Source: Aquificota bacterium
GTDB taxonomy: Bacteria; Aquificota; Aquificia; Aquificales; QOAS01
Direction: 5' to 3'
Length of the DNA stretch: 13,718 bases
NCBI GenBank assembly: GCA_026987085.1
Contig: JALSNH010000206.1
Location: 1 to 13,718 of the forward strand
Made by a program: the position numbers and the translations under genes. Numbering within the stretch: position 1 is the first letter of the stretch; every line of letters starts with the position of its first letter. The notes under the pieces were generated by a model. It was not told the DNA's origin, searched no databases, and worked only from the letters and a program-made list of their open reading frames with translations. Shown piece by piece: positions 7,167 to 12,576 of the stretch.

Positions 7167-7585
7167 AGGTATTTGCTCAATATAATTTTCAAGACTTCCT
7201 CTATATTTTCCCTATTAAGTTCCAAATTGTGGGTTTTAAAGAAATTCTCTATTTCTAATTTAATTTTTTTTCTTTCCTCTAGAGGTAATTGTTTTAAAAT
7301 TCCTCCAATAGAAGAGGGTTTTTGATGTTCCATTGCAAGGTAAACCTTTGAAAAATTTTTTCCTTTTTTCAATTTTTCAAAAAGATTTTTGCACCTTAGT
7401 AGGGAGCTTTTCTCCCTCTCGCTTGGAGGGATCACCTCTTTATAGCACCTTTCAAAGGTTTTCTTTATCTCCTCTTCGGGAAACTCCTTTAGGAGCTCTT
7501 TTAAAAATTGGACCTCTTTGGGAGATAAAAAATGCCCTCGACCTTTCAACTTTAAAAGGAACTTGTAAAGGGAGGAAAAGGACAT
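7163..7585 (-). CDS. Hypothetical 140-residue helical protein downstream of rpsB
   Basis: Not recognised. The protein is charged, Lys/Glu/Leu-rich and predicted mostly helical, with no signal peptide or membrane segment. Notable stretches are GRGHFLSPKEVQFLKELLKE, KTFERCYKEVIPPSEREKSS and SSIGGILKQLPLEERKKIKL. Two Cys residues are present but form no metal motif. ATG at 7585 lies 12 bases after the rpsB stop on the same strand, so it is probably co-transcribed with rpsB, occupying the place where tsf is found in many bacteria. It is not EF-Ts: it is far too short and lacks the EF-Ts N-terminal motifs. Only a weak ribosome-binding signal is visible. The convergent stop overlaps that of smpB. 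Confidence 0.7.
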   Translation of the reverse strand: MSFSSLYKFLLKLKGRGHFLSPKEVQFLKELLKEFPEEEIKKTFERCYKEVIPPSEREKSSLLRCKNLFEKLKKGKNFSKVYLAMEHQKPSSIGGILKQLPLEERKKIKLEIENFFKTHNLELNRENIEEVLKIILSKYL

Positions 7586-7597
7586 TTAAAGGATAGA

Positions 7598-8419
7598 TTA
7601 CTCGACTTCGGAGCTGTCGCGGTCGAGCTCCGCATACTTTTCCGACATCTTCATAGCTTCCTCAAAGAGCCGTTTTTCGCTCTCTTCGATGGTTTCGACA
7701 GCCTTTCTTTCTTCTACAACTTCGCCCTCGGCCTCGCGGCGTTTTTTACCTTCAAGAACGGCGTCTGCAATTTTGGAGGTGAGAAGCCTAATAGATTTAA
7801 TAGCGTCGTCATTTCCGGGAATGGGATAGTCGATTAGGTCGGGATCGCAGTTGGTATCGGCAATGGCAACTATTGGAATAGCCAACTTCCTTCCTTCGGA
7901 AACAGCAATATGCTCCCTTACGGTGTCGACAATCCAAAGAATATCGGGGATTCTTTGCATTTCCTTAATACCGCCGTAGAGCTTTTGGAGTTTGAGTAGT
8001 TTCCTTCTTAGTTTGGCAACCTCTTTTTTGGGAAGGATTTCAAAAACTCCCTCTTCCTCCATCCTTTCGAGGAGCTTGAGTTTGAGAATCGATTTTCTAA
8101 CCGTTTTGAAGTTGGTTAAAAGTCCACCGACCCACCTTTCGTTTACGTAAAAGGCTCCGCACCTTTCGGCCTCTTCTTTGATAATCTGTTTGGCCTGCTT
8201 TTTGGTTCCCACAAAGAGAATTTCCGCACCTTTGGCAACTTCGTTAACGATGAAGTTGTAAGCCTGCTCGAGCGCCTCTACGGTTTTGGTGAGGTCGATG
8301 ATGTGGATACCGTTGCGAACCCCGTAGATGTAGGGTTTCATTTTGGGGTTCCAACGGGACTTGGAGTGTCCGAAGTGAACACCCGCCTCTAAGAGTTCCT
8401 TCATAGATACTACAGCCAT
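7598..8419 (-). CDS. rpsB: 30S ribosomal protein S2
   Basis: Structural protein of the small ribosomal subunit. The 273-residue sequence begins MAVVSMKELLEAGVHFGHSK and continues RWNPKMKPYIYGVRNGIHII; FVGTKKQAKQI, NERWVGGLLTNFKTV, PDILWIVDTVREHIAVSEGR and PIVAIADTNCDPDLIDYPIP are S2 signatures. A Lys/Glu-rich C-terminal tail of roughly 40 residues is longer than the minimal core. It has a strong Shine-Dalgarno GAGGAGG with six-base spacing, unlike most genes around it, and a structured leader of about 130 bases upstream that probably regulates translation. Codon choice is more GC-rich than in the neighbouring hypothetical gene, consistent with high expression. tsf does not follow; an unrecognised 140-residue gene does. 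Confidence 0.98.
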   Translation of the reverse strand: MAVVSMKELLEAGVHFGHSKSRWNPKMKPYIYGVRNGIHIIDLTKTVEALEQAYNFIVNEVAKGAEILFVGTKKQAKQIIKEEAERCGAFYVNERWVGGLLTNFKTVRKSILKLKLLERMEEEGVFEILPKKEVAKLRRKLLKLQKLYGGIKEMQRIPDILWIVDTVREHIAVSEGRKLAIPIVAIADTNCDPDLIDYPIPGNDDAIKSIRLLTSKIADAVLEGKKRREAEGEVVEERKAVETIEESEKRLFEEAMKMSEKYAELDRDSSEVE

Positions 8420-8552
8420 CTTTTACCTCCTCGGGTTAGTTTTTCCTTCCCGCCGTAGGCAATCCCCAAAGTGGGGACACCCGAGGTTTTGGGCCCTTAC
8501 AATCCCCCTAAAAGGGACGAGGGCAAAACCCAAACCGCGGGAAGGTTTTTGA
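8420..8552 (-). promoter_or_regulatory. Structured rpsB 5' leader RNA (candidate S2 autoregulatory element)
   Basis: On the minus strand the leader can form a three-way junction. The closing helix P1 pairs CCTTCCCGC (8545-8537) with GCGGGAAGG (8453-8445), nine base pairs. Hairpin B (8530-8485) pairs GGTTTTGCCCT with AGGGC-CC-AAAACC, 11 bp with a two-base bulge, capped by CCCT/AGGG. Hairpin A (8477-8463) pairs TCCCCA with TGGGGA around a three-base loop. The strand CCTCGGGT (8486-8479) is perfectly complementary to ACCCGAGG (8436-8429), which overlaps the Shine-Dalgarno GGAGG at 8430-8426. That pairing would cross P1 and form a pseudoknot. Ribosomal protein leaders are known autoregulatory sites; S2 control here is inferred. 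Confidence 0.6.
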
Positions 8553-8555
8553 AAA

Positions 8556-8572
8556 AATTAAATTTTATACCG
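8556..8572. promoter_or_regulatory. Overlapping divergent -10 boxes of rpsB and moaD
   Basis: On the minus strand TATAAAAT (8569-8562) is a good -10 box about 17 bases before helix P1 of the rpsB leader. On the plus strand TTAAAT (8558-8563) and TTTATA (8564-8569) lie 9 and 3 bases before the moaD ATG at 8573. The two promoters would compete for the same DNA. No clear -35 element is seen on either strand. Confidence 0.5.
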
Positions 8573-8809
8573 ATGCAGGTTGAGGTTCTATACTTTGCCC
8601 TTGTTAGGGATTTGGTAGGTAAGGATAGGGAACTCATAAAGTTTACCGGTAAAACTACCTCCGACCTTAGGAAGCTTCTTGAACACAAATACCCTCAAAT
8701 CGGTAAGGTTTTAAAGGTAAGTAGAATTGCCGTTAATGGTGAATATTACGAAGGGGAACTGAAAGAGGGAGATACTGTCGCAATTATCCCCCCCGTGAGC
8801 GGAGGTTAA
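8573..8809 (+). CDS. moaD: MoaD/ThiS-type sulfur-carrier protein (molybdopterin synthase small subunit)
   Basis: A 78-residue ubiquitin-fold protein. Its C-terminal Gly-Gly (ends IIPPVSGG) is thiocarboxylated and donates sulfur to precursor Z to make molybdopterin. Family features: MQVEVLYFALVRDLVGKDRE at the N-terminus, a central helix TSDLRKLLEHKYPQI, and VAVNGEYY-like KVSRIAVNGEYYEGELKEGD before the tail. An upstream ATG at 8471 would extend the reading frame by 34 codons through the rpsB leader and has no conserved content, so ATG 8573 is chosen. No Shine-Dalgarno is present; -10-like boxes lie just upstream. A role as a ThiS-like carrier for another sulfur or tungsten-cofactor pathway cannot be excluded. 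Its stop directly abuts that of the convergent flavin gene. Confidence 0.88.
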   Translation: MQVEVLYFALVRDLVGKDRELIKFTGKTTSDLRKLLEHKYPQIGKVLKVSRIAVNGEYYEGELKEGDTVAIIPPVSGG

Positions 8810-9910
8810 TTACTCTCCCTTTGTAAGGCGTTCCAAAAGCTCCTTTACCGAAATTATTCCCTGCTCCTTTAGACGATAACCGTTTGCTCCGCTTATAAAG
8901 ACCCCTTCTTCAACATCGCCGAGGTAGGCGGCCCCGAGGCGGTCGGCTATGCAAAAGCCCACTTTCTTTGCCTCCTCACCGTGGTTGCAGGGAACCACGC
9001 AGTTGGAAACGCAACCTTTCCAACCGTTGTAGCCGCTTAAAAGTCTCTCTATAAATGGAGTTTTTACAACCCTTAGAGGGAAACCCACCGGCGACTTTAG
9101 AAGGATTATGTCCTCTTTTTCGGCATTTAAAAGGAGCCTTTTGTAAACATCGGGCGCGTCGCACTCGTGGGTTGCTATAAAGCGGGTCGCAATTTGAACG
9201 CCGGCCGCACCCATCCCCATAAATTTGTCGATATCCTTTTTATCCCAAACCCCTCCGGCCACTATTACCGGTATGTCGCCCCACTTTTTGGCTTCCTCCA
9301 AAACGGAAGGTAGAAGGTTTTCCAGTTGGTTTTCCGGTTTGAAACAATCCTCGTATTTAAAACCTTGGTGTCCACCGCTTAAGGGTCCTTCCAAAATCAC
9401 CGCATCGGGAAGGCGGTTGTATTTTTTCTTCCAAGTTTTGGCTATAAGCCTTAAGGCCCTTGCGGAGGAGACAATCGGAACCAAAGCCACATCGGGGTAA
9501 TCCTTTGCGTATTCGGGAAGTTTTAATGGCAAACCCGCACCGGTAATAATAAGTTTGGCCCCCGCCTCGCAGGCTGCCTTTACCAATTCGCCGTAATTGG
9601 TTACCGCATATAGGATATTTACACCGATAACAGCATCTTTAGAGCCCGCTATATCGTAGGCCATCTGAATTATCTTTTTGAGGGCTTTGGGAGAGTTGGT
9701 ATTGTGCTCCCCGAGGGGGCGGCCGAACCTATCCCTCTTTACCAGTTCGGGAAATCTATAGCCGGTTCCAACGGCGGAAACAACTCCTATAGCTCCCTCT
9801 TTGGCAACGCTACCGGCAAGCCTTTCCCACGAAAGGCCGACCCCCATCCCCCCCTGAATTATCGGAATAGGAACTTCCCATTTACCTATCTTTAAAGGTT
9901 TAAGTTGCAT
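8810..9910 (-). CDS. Nitronate monooxygenase-family flavin oxidoreductase
   Basis: A 366-residue FMN-binding TIM-barrel protein of the NMO/2-nitropropane dioxygenase family (PF03060), which includes nitronate monooxygenases and NAD(P)H:flavin/enoyl reductases. Visible motifs: PIIQGGMGVG near the N-terminus, VIGVNILYA, ITGAGLPL, VILEGPLSGGHQG (catalytic His region), PVIVAGGVWD, GAAGVQIATRFIATHECDA and KSPVGFPLRVVKTPF. Near the C-terminus four cysteines are arranged C-x3-C-x3-C-x11-C (residues 300, 304, 308, 320), a possible metal or iron-sulfur site. The ATG at 9910 is preferred because GGGAGG lies nine bases upstream; the ATG at 9943 lies one base after a -10-like TATTAA and would probably not be transcribed. 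The substrate is unknown. Confidence 0.85.
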   Translation of the reverse strand: MQLKPLKIGKWEVPIPIIQGGMGVGLSWERLAGSVAKEGAIGVVSAVGTGYRFPELVKRDRFGRPLGEHNTNSPKALKKIIQMAYDIAGSKDAVIGVNILYAVTNYGELVKAACEAGAKLIITGAGLPLKLPEYAKDYPDVALVPIVSSARALRLIAKTWKKKYNRLPDAVILEGPLSGGHQGFKYEDCFKPENQLENLLPSVLEEAKKWGDIPVIVAGGVWDKKDIDKFMGMGAAGVQIATRFIATHECDAPDVYKRLLLNAEKEDIILLKSPVGFPLRVVKTPFIERLLSGYNGWKGCVSNCVVPCNHGEEAKKVGFCIADRLGAAYLGDVEEGVFISGANGYRLKEQGIISVKELLERLTKGE

Positions 9911-9944
9911 AAAATGAATCCTCCCAAAATTTTCCTCATTCATT

Positions 9945-9950
9945 TTAATA
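9945..9950 (-). promoter_or_regulatory. Candidate -10 box of the flavin oxidoreductase gene
   Basis: TATTAA on the minus strand, about 34 bases before the Shine-Dalgarno-supported start at 9910. This would give a leader of roughly 27 bases carrying GGGAGG. Motif-based. Confidence 0.35.
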
Positions 9951-9968
9951 GGAAAATTTCAGGTTAAA

Positions 9969-10056
9969 ACTTAGCAAAATCGTCTGCTGCAAGGTAGGTG
10001 CTCTTGTTAACCGGGATAAACCCACCCGAAGATTTGTATCCTTTGATGCGGAATAT
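9969..10056 (-). other. In-frame protein-like tail after the modE-type stop codon (29 codons, no start)
   Basis: Reading continues in the same frame as the ModE-type gene directly after its TAA for 29 codons to another TAA, giving IFRIKGYKSSGGFIPVNKST followed by YLAADDFAKF. No ATG, GTG or TTG is available inside it. It looks protein-like and could be a gene remnant, a readthrough extension, or chance (a stop-free run of this length is not rare). I do not recognise it. Confidence 0.25.
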
Positions 10057-10383
10057 TTATAAGGTTCTGTTCTGGAAAATTTTTTCTGCGTTTTGGGCGG
10101 TATCCTCAAACATTTTTAAAATCCGCTCGTAGGCTTCTAACAATTTTTTTCCCTCATCGGTTAAAAGTGTTCCTTTCCCCCTTAGGCGGACAAATAGCTT
10201 TTTCCCAAACCTTTTTTCGGTCAACTTTATATAGGAATGGGCCTTTTTATAAGAAATTTTTAAATTCTCTGCCGCCTTTCGAATGGAACCTGTTTTATCA
10301 ACCTCTTTGAGTAAAAGGTATTTACCATAACTCAATAAAGGTTCTCCATCTTTTTCTATCCAAACCTTGTAGCGGATTTTCAT
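10057..10383 (-). CDS. ModE-type winged-helix regulator (DNA-binding domain only)
   Basis: A 108-residue protein matching the N-terminal winged helix-turn-helix domain of ModE, the molybdate-responsive repressor. It opens MKIRYKVWIEKDGEPLLSYG, then GSIRKAAENLKISYKKAHSY (the recognition helix-turn-helix) and KLFVRLRGKGTLLTDEGKKL (wing). The molybdate-binding Mop/TOBE domains of full-length ModE are absent, so metal sensing must be indirect or lost; stand-alone ModE-type HTH proteins are common. Its ATG overlaps the stop of the 76-residue gene in an ATGA, indicating translational coupling. With moaD about 1.3 kb away, a role in molybdenum or tungsten metabolism is plausible but unproven. An in-frame 29-codon reading continues beyond its TAA. 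Confidence 0.8.
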   Translation of the reverse strand: MKIRYKVWIEKDGEPLLSYGKYLLLKEVDKTGSIRKAAENLKISYKKAHSYIKLTEKRFGKKLFVRLRGKGTLLTDEGKKLLEAYERILKMFEDTAQNAEKIFQNRTL

Positions 10384-10610
10384 TTTTCGTTATCCATTTT
10401 CCAGTTGATTTGTTTGAGGAAACTTTTTACTTGCTCCTCATTTTGGAGTAGGTCATCTACTATATTTTCCAGTAATGTTAAATAGACCTCTTCCTTTCCT
10501 TCCTTTTCCGCCAAATTTTTAATTTTCTCCCACGCACTGGTTCCCGAAAAACTTTCATCTAAGATCTGTTCTATTTGTTTATTCAGTTCCTCTTTGCGGT
10601 TTTTATTCAC
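10380..10610 (-). CDS. Hypothetical 76-residue acidic helical protein
   Basis: Not recognised. A short, charged, probably all-helical soluble protein (EELNKQIEQILDESFSGTSA, then VYLTLLENIVDDLLQNEEQV). It starts with GTG at 10610, three bases after the HAD stop codon, and has a well-placed Shine-Dalgarno GGAGG eight bases upstream, which lies inside the last HAD codons. Its TGA overlaps the ATG of the ModE-type gene (ATGA). This tight arrangement, HAD-76aa-ModE, argues that it is a genuine co-expressed gene rather than a chance reading frame. It has no cysteine, metal motif or membrane segment. Confidence 0.7.
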   Translation of the reverse strand: MNKNRKEELNKQIEQILDESFSGTSAWEKIKNLAEKEGKEEVYLTLLENIVDDLLQNEEQVKSFLKQINWKMDNEK

Positions 10611-10613
10611 TTT

Positions 10614-11384
10614 TTAAACCTCCAATAGGAATTTTTTTAAATCCTCCACTCTGTGGAATGTAATATCACCCTGTAAGTTTTCCTTTTGGTGGTCGGGAGT
10701 AAAACTACAGTGAACATAAATTAAATTTGAATCACCGTATTGGGTCTTATAACCTTCCGCCATCAATTTATCGGAAATGGTATCTCCAAAATAGTATTTT
10801 TCTTCTTGCCCAGCAGCTCCCAGTTTTTCTAGCGTATACTTTAACGCGTAAGGATTTGGCTTTCTGAGAGATATATCGCTCAAAGTATCATCATGAACAA
10901 TCACATCAAACTTATCTAAAAGGTTGAACTTTTTGAAAGTGTAAATCACATCTTCTTTGGGTCTACCTGTTAAGACACCGAGGCGATATTTTTTTCTTTT
11001 GAGCCATTCAAAGATGAACGGTTCAATTAAAAGCCTTTCGTTGTCCTTAATTTTATCAAAGAACCTTATAAAGGTTTCGGTTATCTCTTCAACCGTTAAA
11101 GGGATACGATAGAGTTCCCTCAACTTATGGGCTACCGCATTTTTATATTCCTTGGAAAGCTCAACTATTTTTTCAAAAGGAACATTCCACTTAAAGTAAG
11201 CCACTATCGCATACGAAACGTAGTAATCGTTATTTATTCCGAACTTAAATTTTAGTTCCTTTATCTGTTCCAACGGTATTTCTTTTCCCAAGTAGTGCTC
11301 AACTGTCTTTTTTATAGCAACATGGTAGGTTTGGGAGACATCAACAATAACACCGTCAACGTCAAAAACTAAAACTTTCTCCAT
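10614..11384 (-). CDS. HAD-superfamily subfamily IA hydrolase (phosphatase-like)
   Basis: A 256-residue Mg-dependent HAD phosphatase candidate. Motif I is FDVDGV (nucleophile Asp8, acid/base Asp10), motif II LTGRP (Thr), motif III the Lys in SLRKPNPYAL, motif IV YFGDTISDKL. A helical cap follows motif I, containing VDVSQTYHVAIKKTVEHYLG and KFKFGINNDYY. That segment resembles the HAD-IA family described as TIGR01548, whose members in other bacteria are linked to histidinol-phosphate metabolism; this is recollection, not a search. The substrate is unknown. The start ATG is preceded by TTAAAT and then CCTCC rather than a Shine-Dalgarno. It heads a three-gene operon with the 76-residue protein and the ModE-type regulator. 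Confidence 0.85.
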   Translation of the reverse strand: MEKVLVFDVDGVIVDVSQTYHVAIKKTVEHYLGKEIPLEQIKELKFKFGINNDYYVSYAIVAYFKWNVPFEKIVELSKEYKNAVAHKLRELYRIPLTVEEITETFIRFFDKIKDNERLLIEPFIFEWLKRKKYRLGVLTGRPKEDVIYTFKKFNLLDKFDVIVHDDTLSDISLRKPNPYALKYTLEKLGAAGQEEKYYFGDTISDKLMAEGYKTQYGDSNLIYVHCSFTPDHQKENLQGDITFHRVEDLKKFLLEV

Positions 11385-11393
11385 TGGAGGTCT

Positions 11394-11399
11394 ATTTAA
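11394..11399 (-). promoter_or_regulatory. Candidate -10 box of the HAD operon
   Basis: TTAAAT on the minus strand, nine bases before the HAD ATG, with AGACCTCCA in between and no Shine-Dalgarno. Same layout as smpB. A possible TTGCGT lies upstream, but its spacing (11 bases) is too short for a standard -35. Confidence 0.4.
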
Positions 11400-11421
11400 G
11401 GTTATTTTTAACGCAAATCGG

Positions 11422-11456
11422 AAAAAAGTGAACTATTCCACATCTCCGATACGGAG
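11422..11456 (-). terminator. Weak hairpin pair with T-run after rluD
   Basis: On the minus strand CTCCG-TAT-CGGAG (11456-11444) is followed by GTGGA-ATAG-TTCAC (11441-11428, one G-U pair) and six T residues (11427-11422). It lies in the 119-base gap between rluD and the HAD gene and could terminate rluD transcription. The stems are short for a thermophile, so this is tentative. Confidence 0.3.
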
Positions 11457-11503
11457 TCTTAACCTGCAATTTTCCTATAAAAGTGGAAACCTTTAAGTGG
11501 AAC

Positions 11504-12481
11504 TTAGTTTTTTTCCAAAACTCTTAAACCGTCAAGAATTTTTAAATATTCCTCCGGAGGTTCGGCATTAAATTCCATCCATTTTTCGGTTCTTGGATGG
11601 TAAAAACCCAAATGGTAGGAAACAAGCCAGAAACTATCCTTCGGTAGGAAATCCACCAAACTCCGGACCTCCTTTGGGAGTCTAGAAACTTTAAAACCGT
11701 AGGTAGTATCTCCCCATATAACACTACCCAAGCTTTTTAAATGAACCCTTATTTGGTGGGTTCGCCCCGTATATATTTTGATATCCAACAAAGAAGATAA
11801 GCCCTTCGGGAAATTTTCTTTAATCCAGTATTCGGTTTTTGCCTCCCGCGCCTTTGGAGAAAAGACAGAAAATTTCTTTCTATCGGAAACACTTCTTCCT
11901 ATAGGTAAATCTATAATCCCGTGTGCTTCTTTAGGAGGTGGGGTAATTAAAGCCAGATACCTCTTGTCGGTTATCCTATCGTGAAACTGTTGAGACAACT
12001 TTCTGTGGGACTCATCATTCTTTGCTACAACCATCAACCCGGCGGTTCCCTTATCCAATCTGTGGACTATTCCCGGTCTATCGCTACCACCCACCGTAGA
12101 AAGCTCCTTAAAGTGATATAAAAGCGCGTTTACCAAGGTTCCGCTCTCATAACTCGGAGAAGGATGAACCACCAATCCGGGAGGCTTGTAAACTACCGCA
12201 AGGTCCTTATCTTCATAGATAACCTTTAAAGGAATTGGTTCCGGCTTTAGTTCAACCTTTTGAGGTTCCGGTATAGCAACCTCCACAATTTGGCCCCTTT
12301 TCAATTTCTTTGAAGGTTTTTTTATTTCAATACCATCGACCTTTACAAAACCTTCCTCTATAAGAGAGGCAATATAACTTCGCGAGAACTCCGATAGGAA
12401 GTTATGCAAAAACTTATCCAAACGTTGATTTTTATAATCCTCACCCACTTTAAAGGTGTAGGTTTCCAAAATTTTTCCCAT
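11504..12481 (-). CDS. rluD: RluA-family 23S rRNA pseudouridine synthase (RluD-like)
   Basis: Isomerises specific uridines in large-subunit rRNA to pseudouridine. The 325-residue protein has an N-terminal S4 RNA-binding domain (about residues 18-80: RLDKFLHNFLSEFSRSYIAS, GFVKVDG) and an RluA catalytic domain: VVYKPPGLVVHPSPS, then RPGIVHRLDKGTAGLMVVAK with catalytic Asp143, RYLALITPPP, and IKIYTGRTHQIRVHLKSLGS. The family motif is usually HRLDKDTSG; here it is HRLDKGTAG, still retaining the Asp and preceding Arg. Domain order and length fit RluD, though RluC or RluB specificity cannot be excluded by eye. There is no Shine-Dalgarno; TAAAAT lies seven bases before the ATG. It lies 95 bases downstream of glnA on the same strand. 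Confidence 0.92.
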   Translation of the reverse strand: MGKILETYTFKVGEDYKNQRLDKFLHNFLSEFSRSYIASLIEEGFVKVDGIEIKKPSKKLKRGQIVEVAIPEPQKVELKPEPIPLKVIYEDKDLAVVYKPPGLVVHPSPSYESGTLVNALLYHFKELSTVGGSDRPGIVHRLDKGTAGLMVVAKNDESHRKLSQQFHDRITDKRYLALITPPPKEAHGIIDLPIGRSVSDRKKFSVFSPKAREAKTEYWIKENFPKGLSSLLDIKIYTGRTHQIRVHLKSLGSVIWGDTTYGFKVSRLPKEVRSLVDFLPKDSFWLVSYHLGFYHPRTEKWMEFNAEPPEEYLKILDGLRVLEKN

Positions 12482-12488
12482 TTAAGGG

Positions 12489-12494
12489 ATTTTA
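12489..12494 (-). promoter_or_regulatory. Candidate -10 box of rluD
   Basis: TAAAAT on the minus strand, seven bases (CCCTTAA) before the ATG, exactly where a -10 would sit for a transcript starting at the start codon. The 15-base block containing it also precedes the RNase E/G-like gene. Confidence 0.45.
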
Positions 12495-12538
12495 AAATTA
12501 GGTTCTTGAAAAAATTTAGGCTTTTATCTTTCGGTTAT

Positions 12539-12553
12539 AGATTTTGAAAATCT
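12539..12553. repeat. Perfect 15-base AT-rich palindrome between glnA and rluD
   Basis: AGATTTT-G-AAAATCT lies 23 bases after the glnA stop codon. It could be a weak transcription terminator stem (no G-C clamp, modest T content) or an operator for rluD. The function is not decidable from sequence. Confidence 0.3.
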
Positions 12554-12576
12554 AAAAGTAAAAAGAAAGAAAAGCA

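Noticed and set aside
8445..8550. Molybdenum-cofactor riboswitch or terminator controlling moaD on the plus strand
   Set aside because: The closing stem is followed by TTTTT on plus, but predicted moaD promoter boxes lie downstream of the structure and no Moco-riboswitch core was recognised. The minus-strand rpsB leader explains position and Shine-Dalgarno complementarity better.
8471..8572. 34-codon N-terminal extension of moaD from ATG 8471
   Set aside because: It runs through the paired bases of the rpsB leader, contains no MoaD-like residues, and the ATG at 8573 gives a standard-length MoaD.
9911..9943. Flavin oxidoreductase start at ATG 9943
   Set aside because: The ATG lies one base from a -10-like box and has no Shine-Dalgarno, while ATG 9910 has GGGAGG at nine bases and begins the conserved family sequence.
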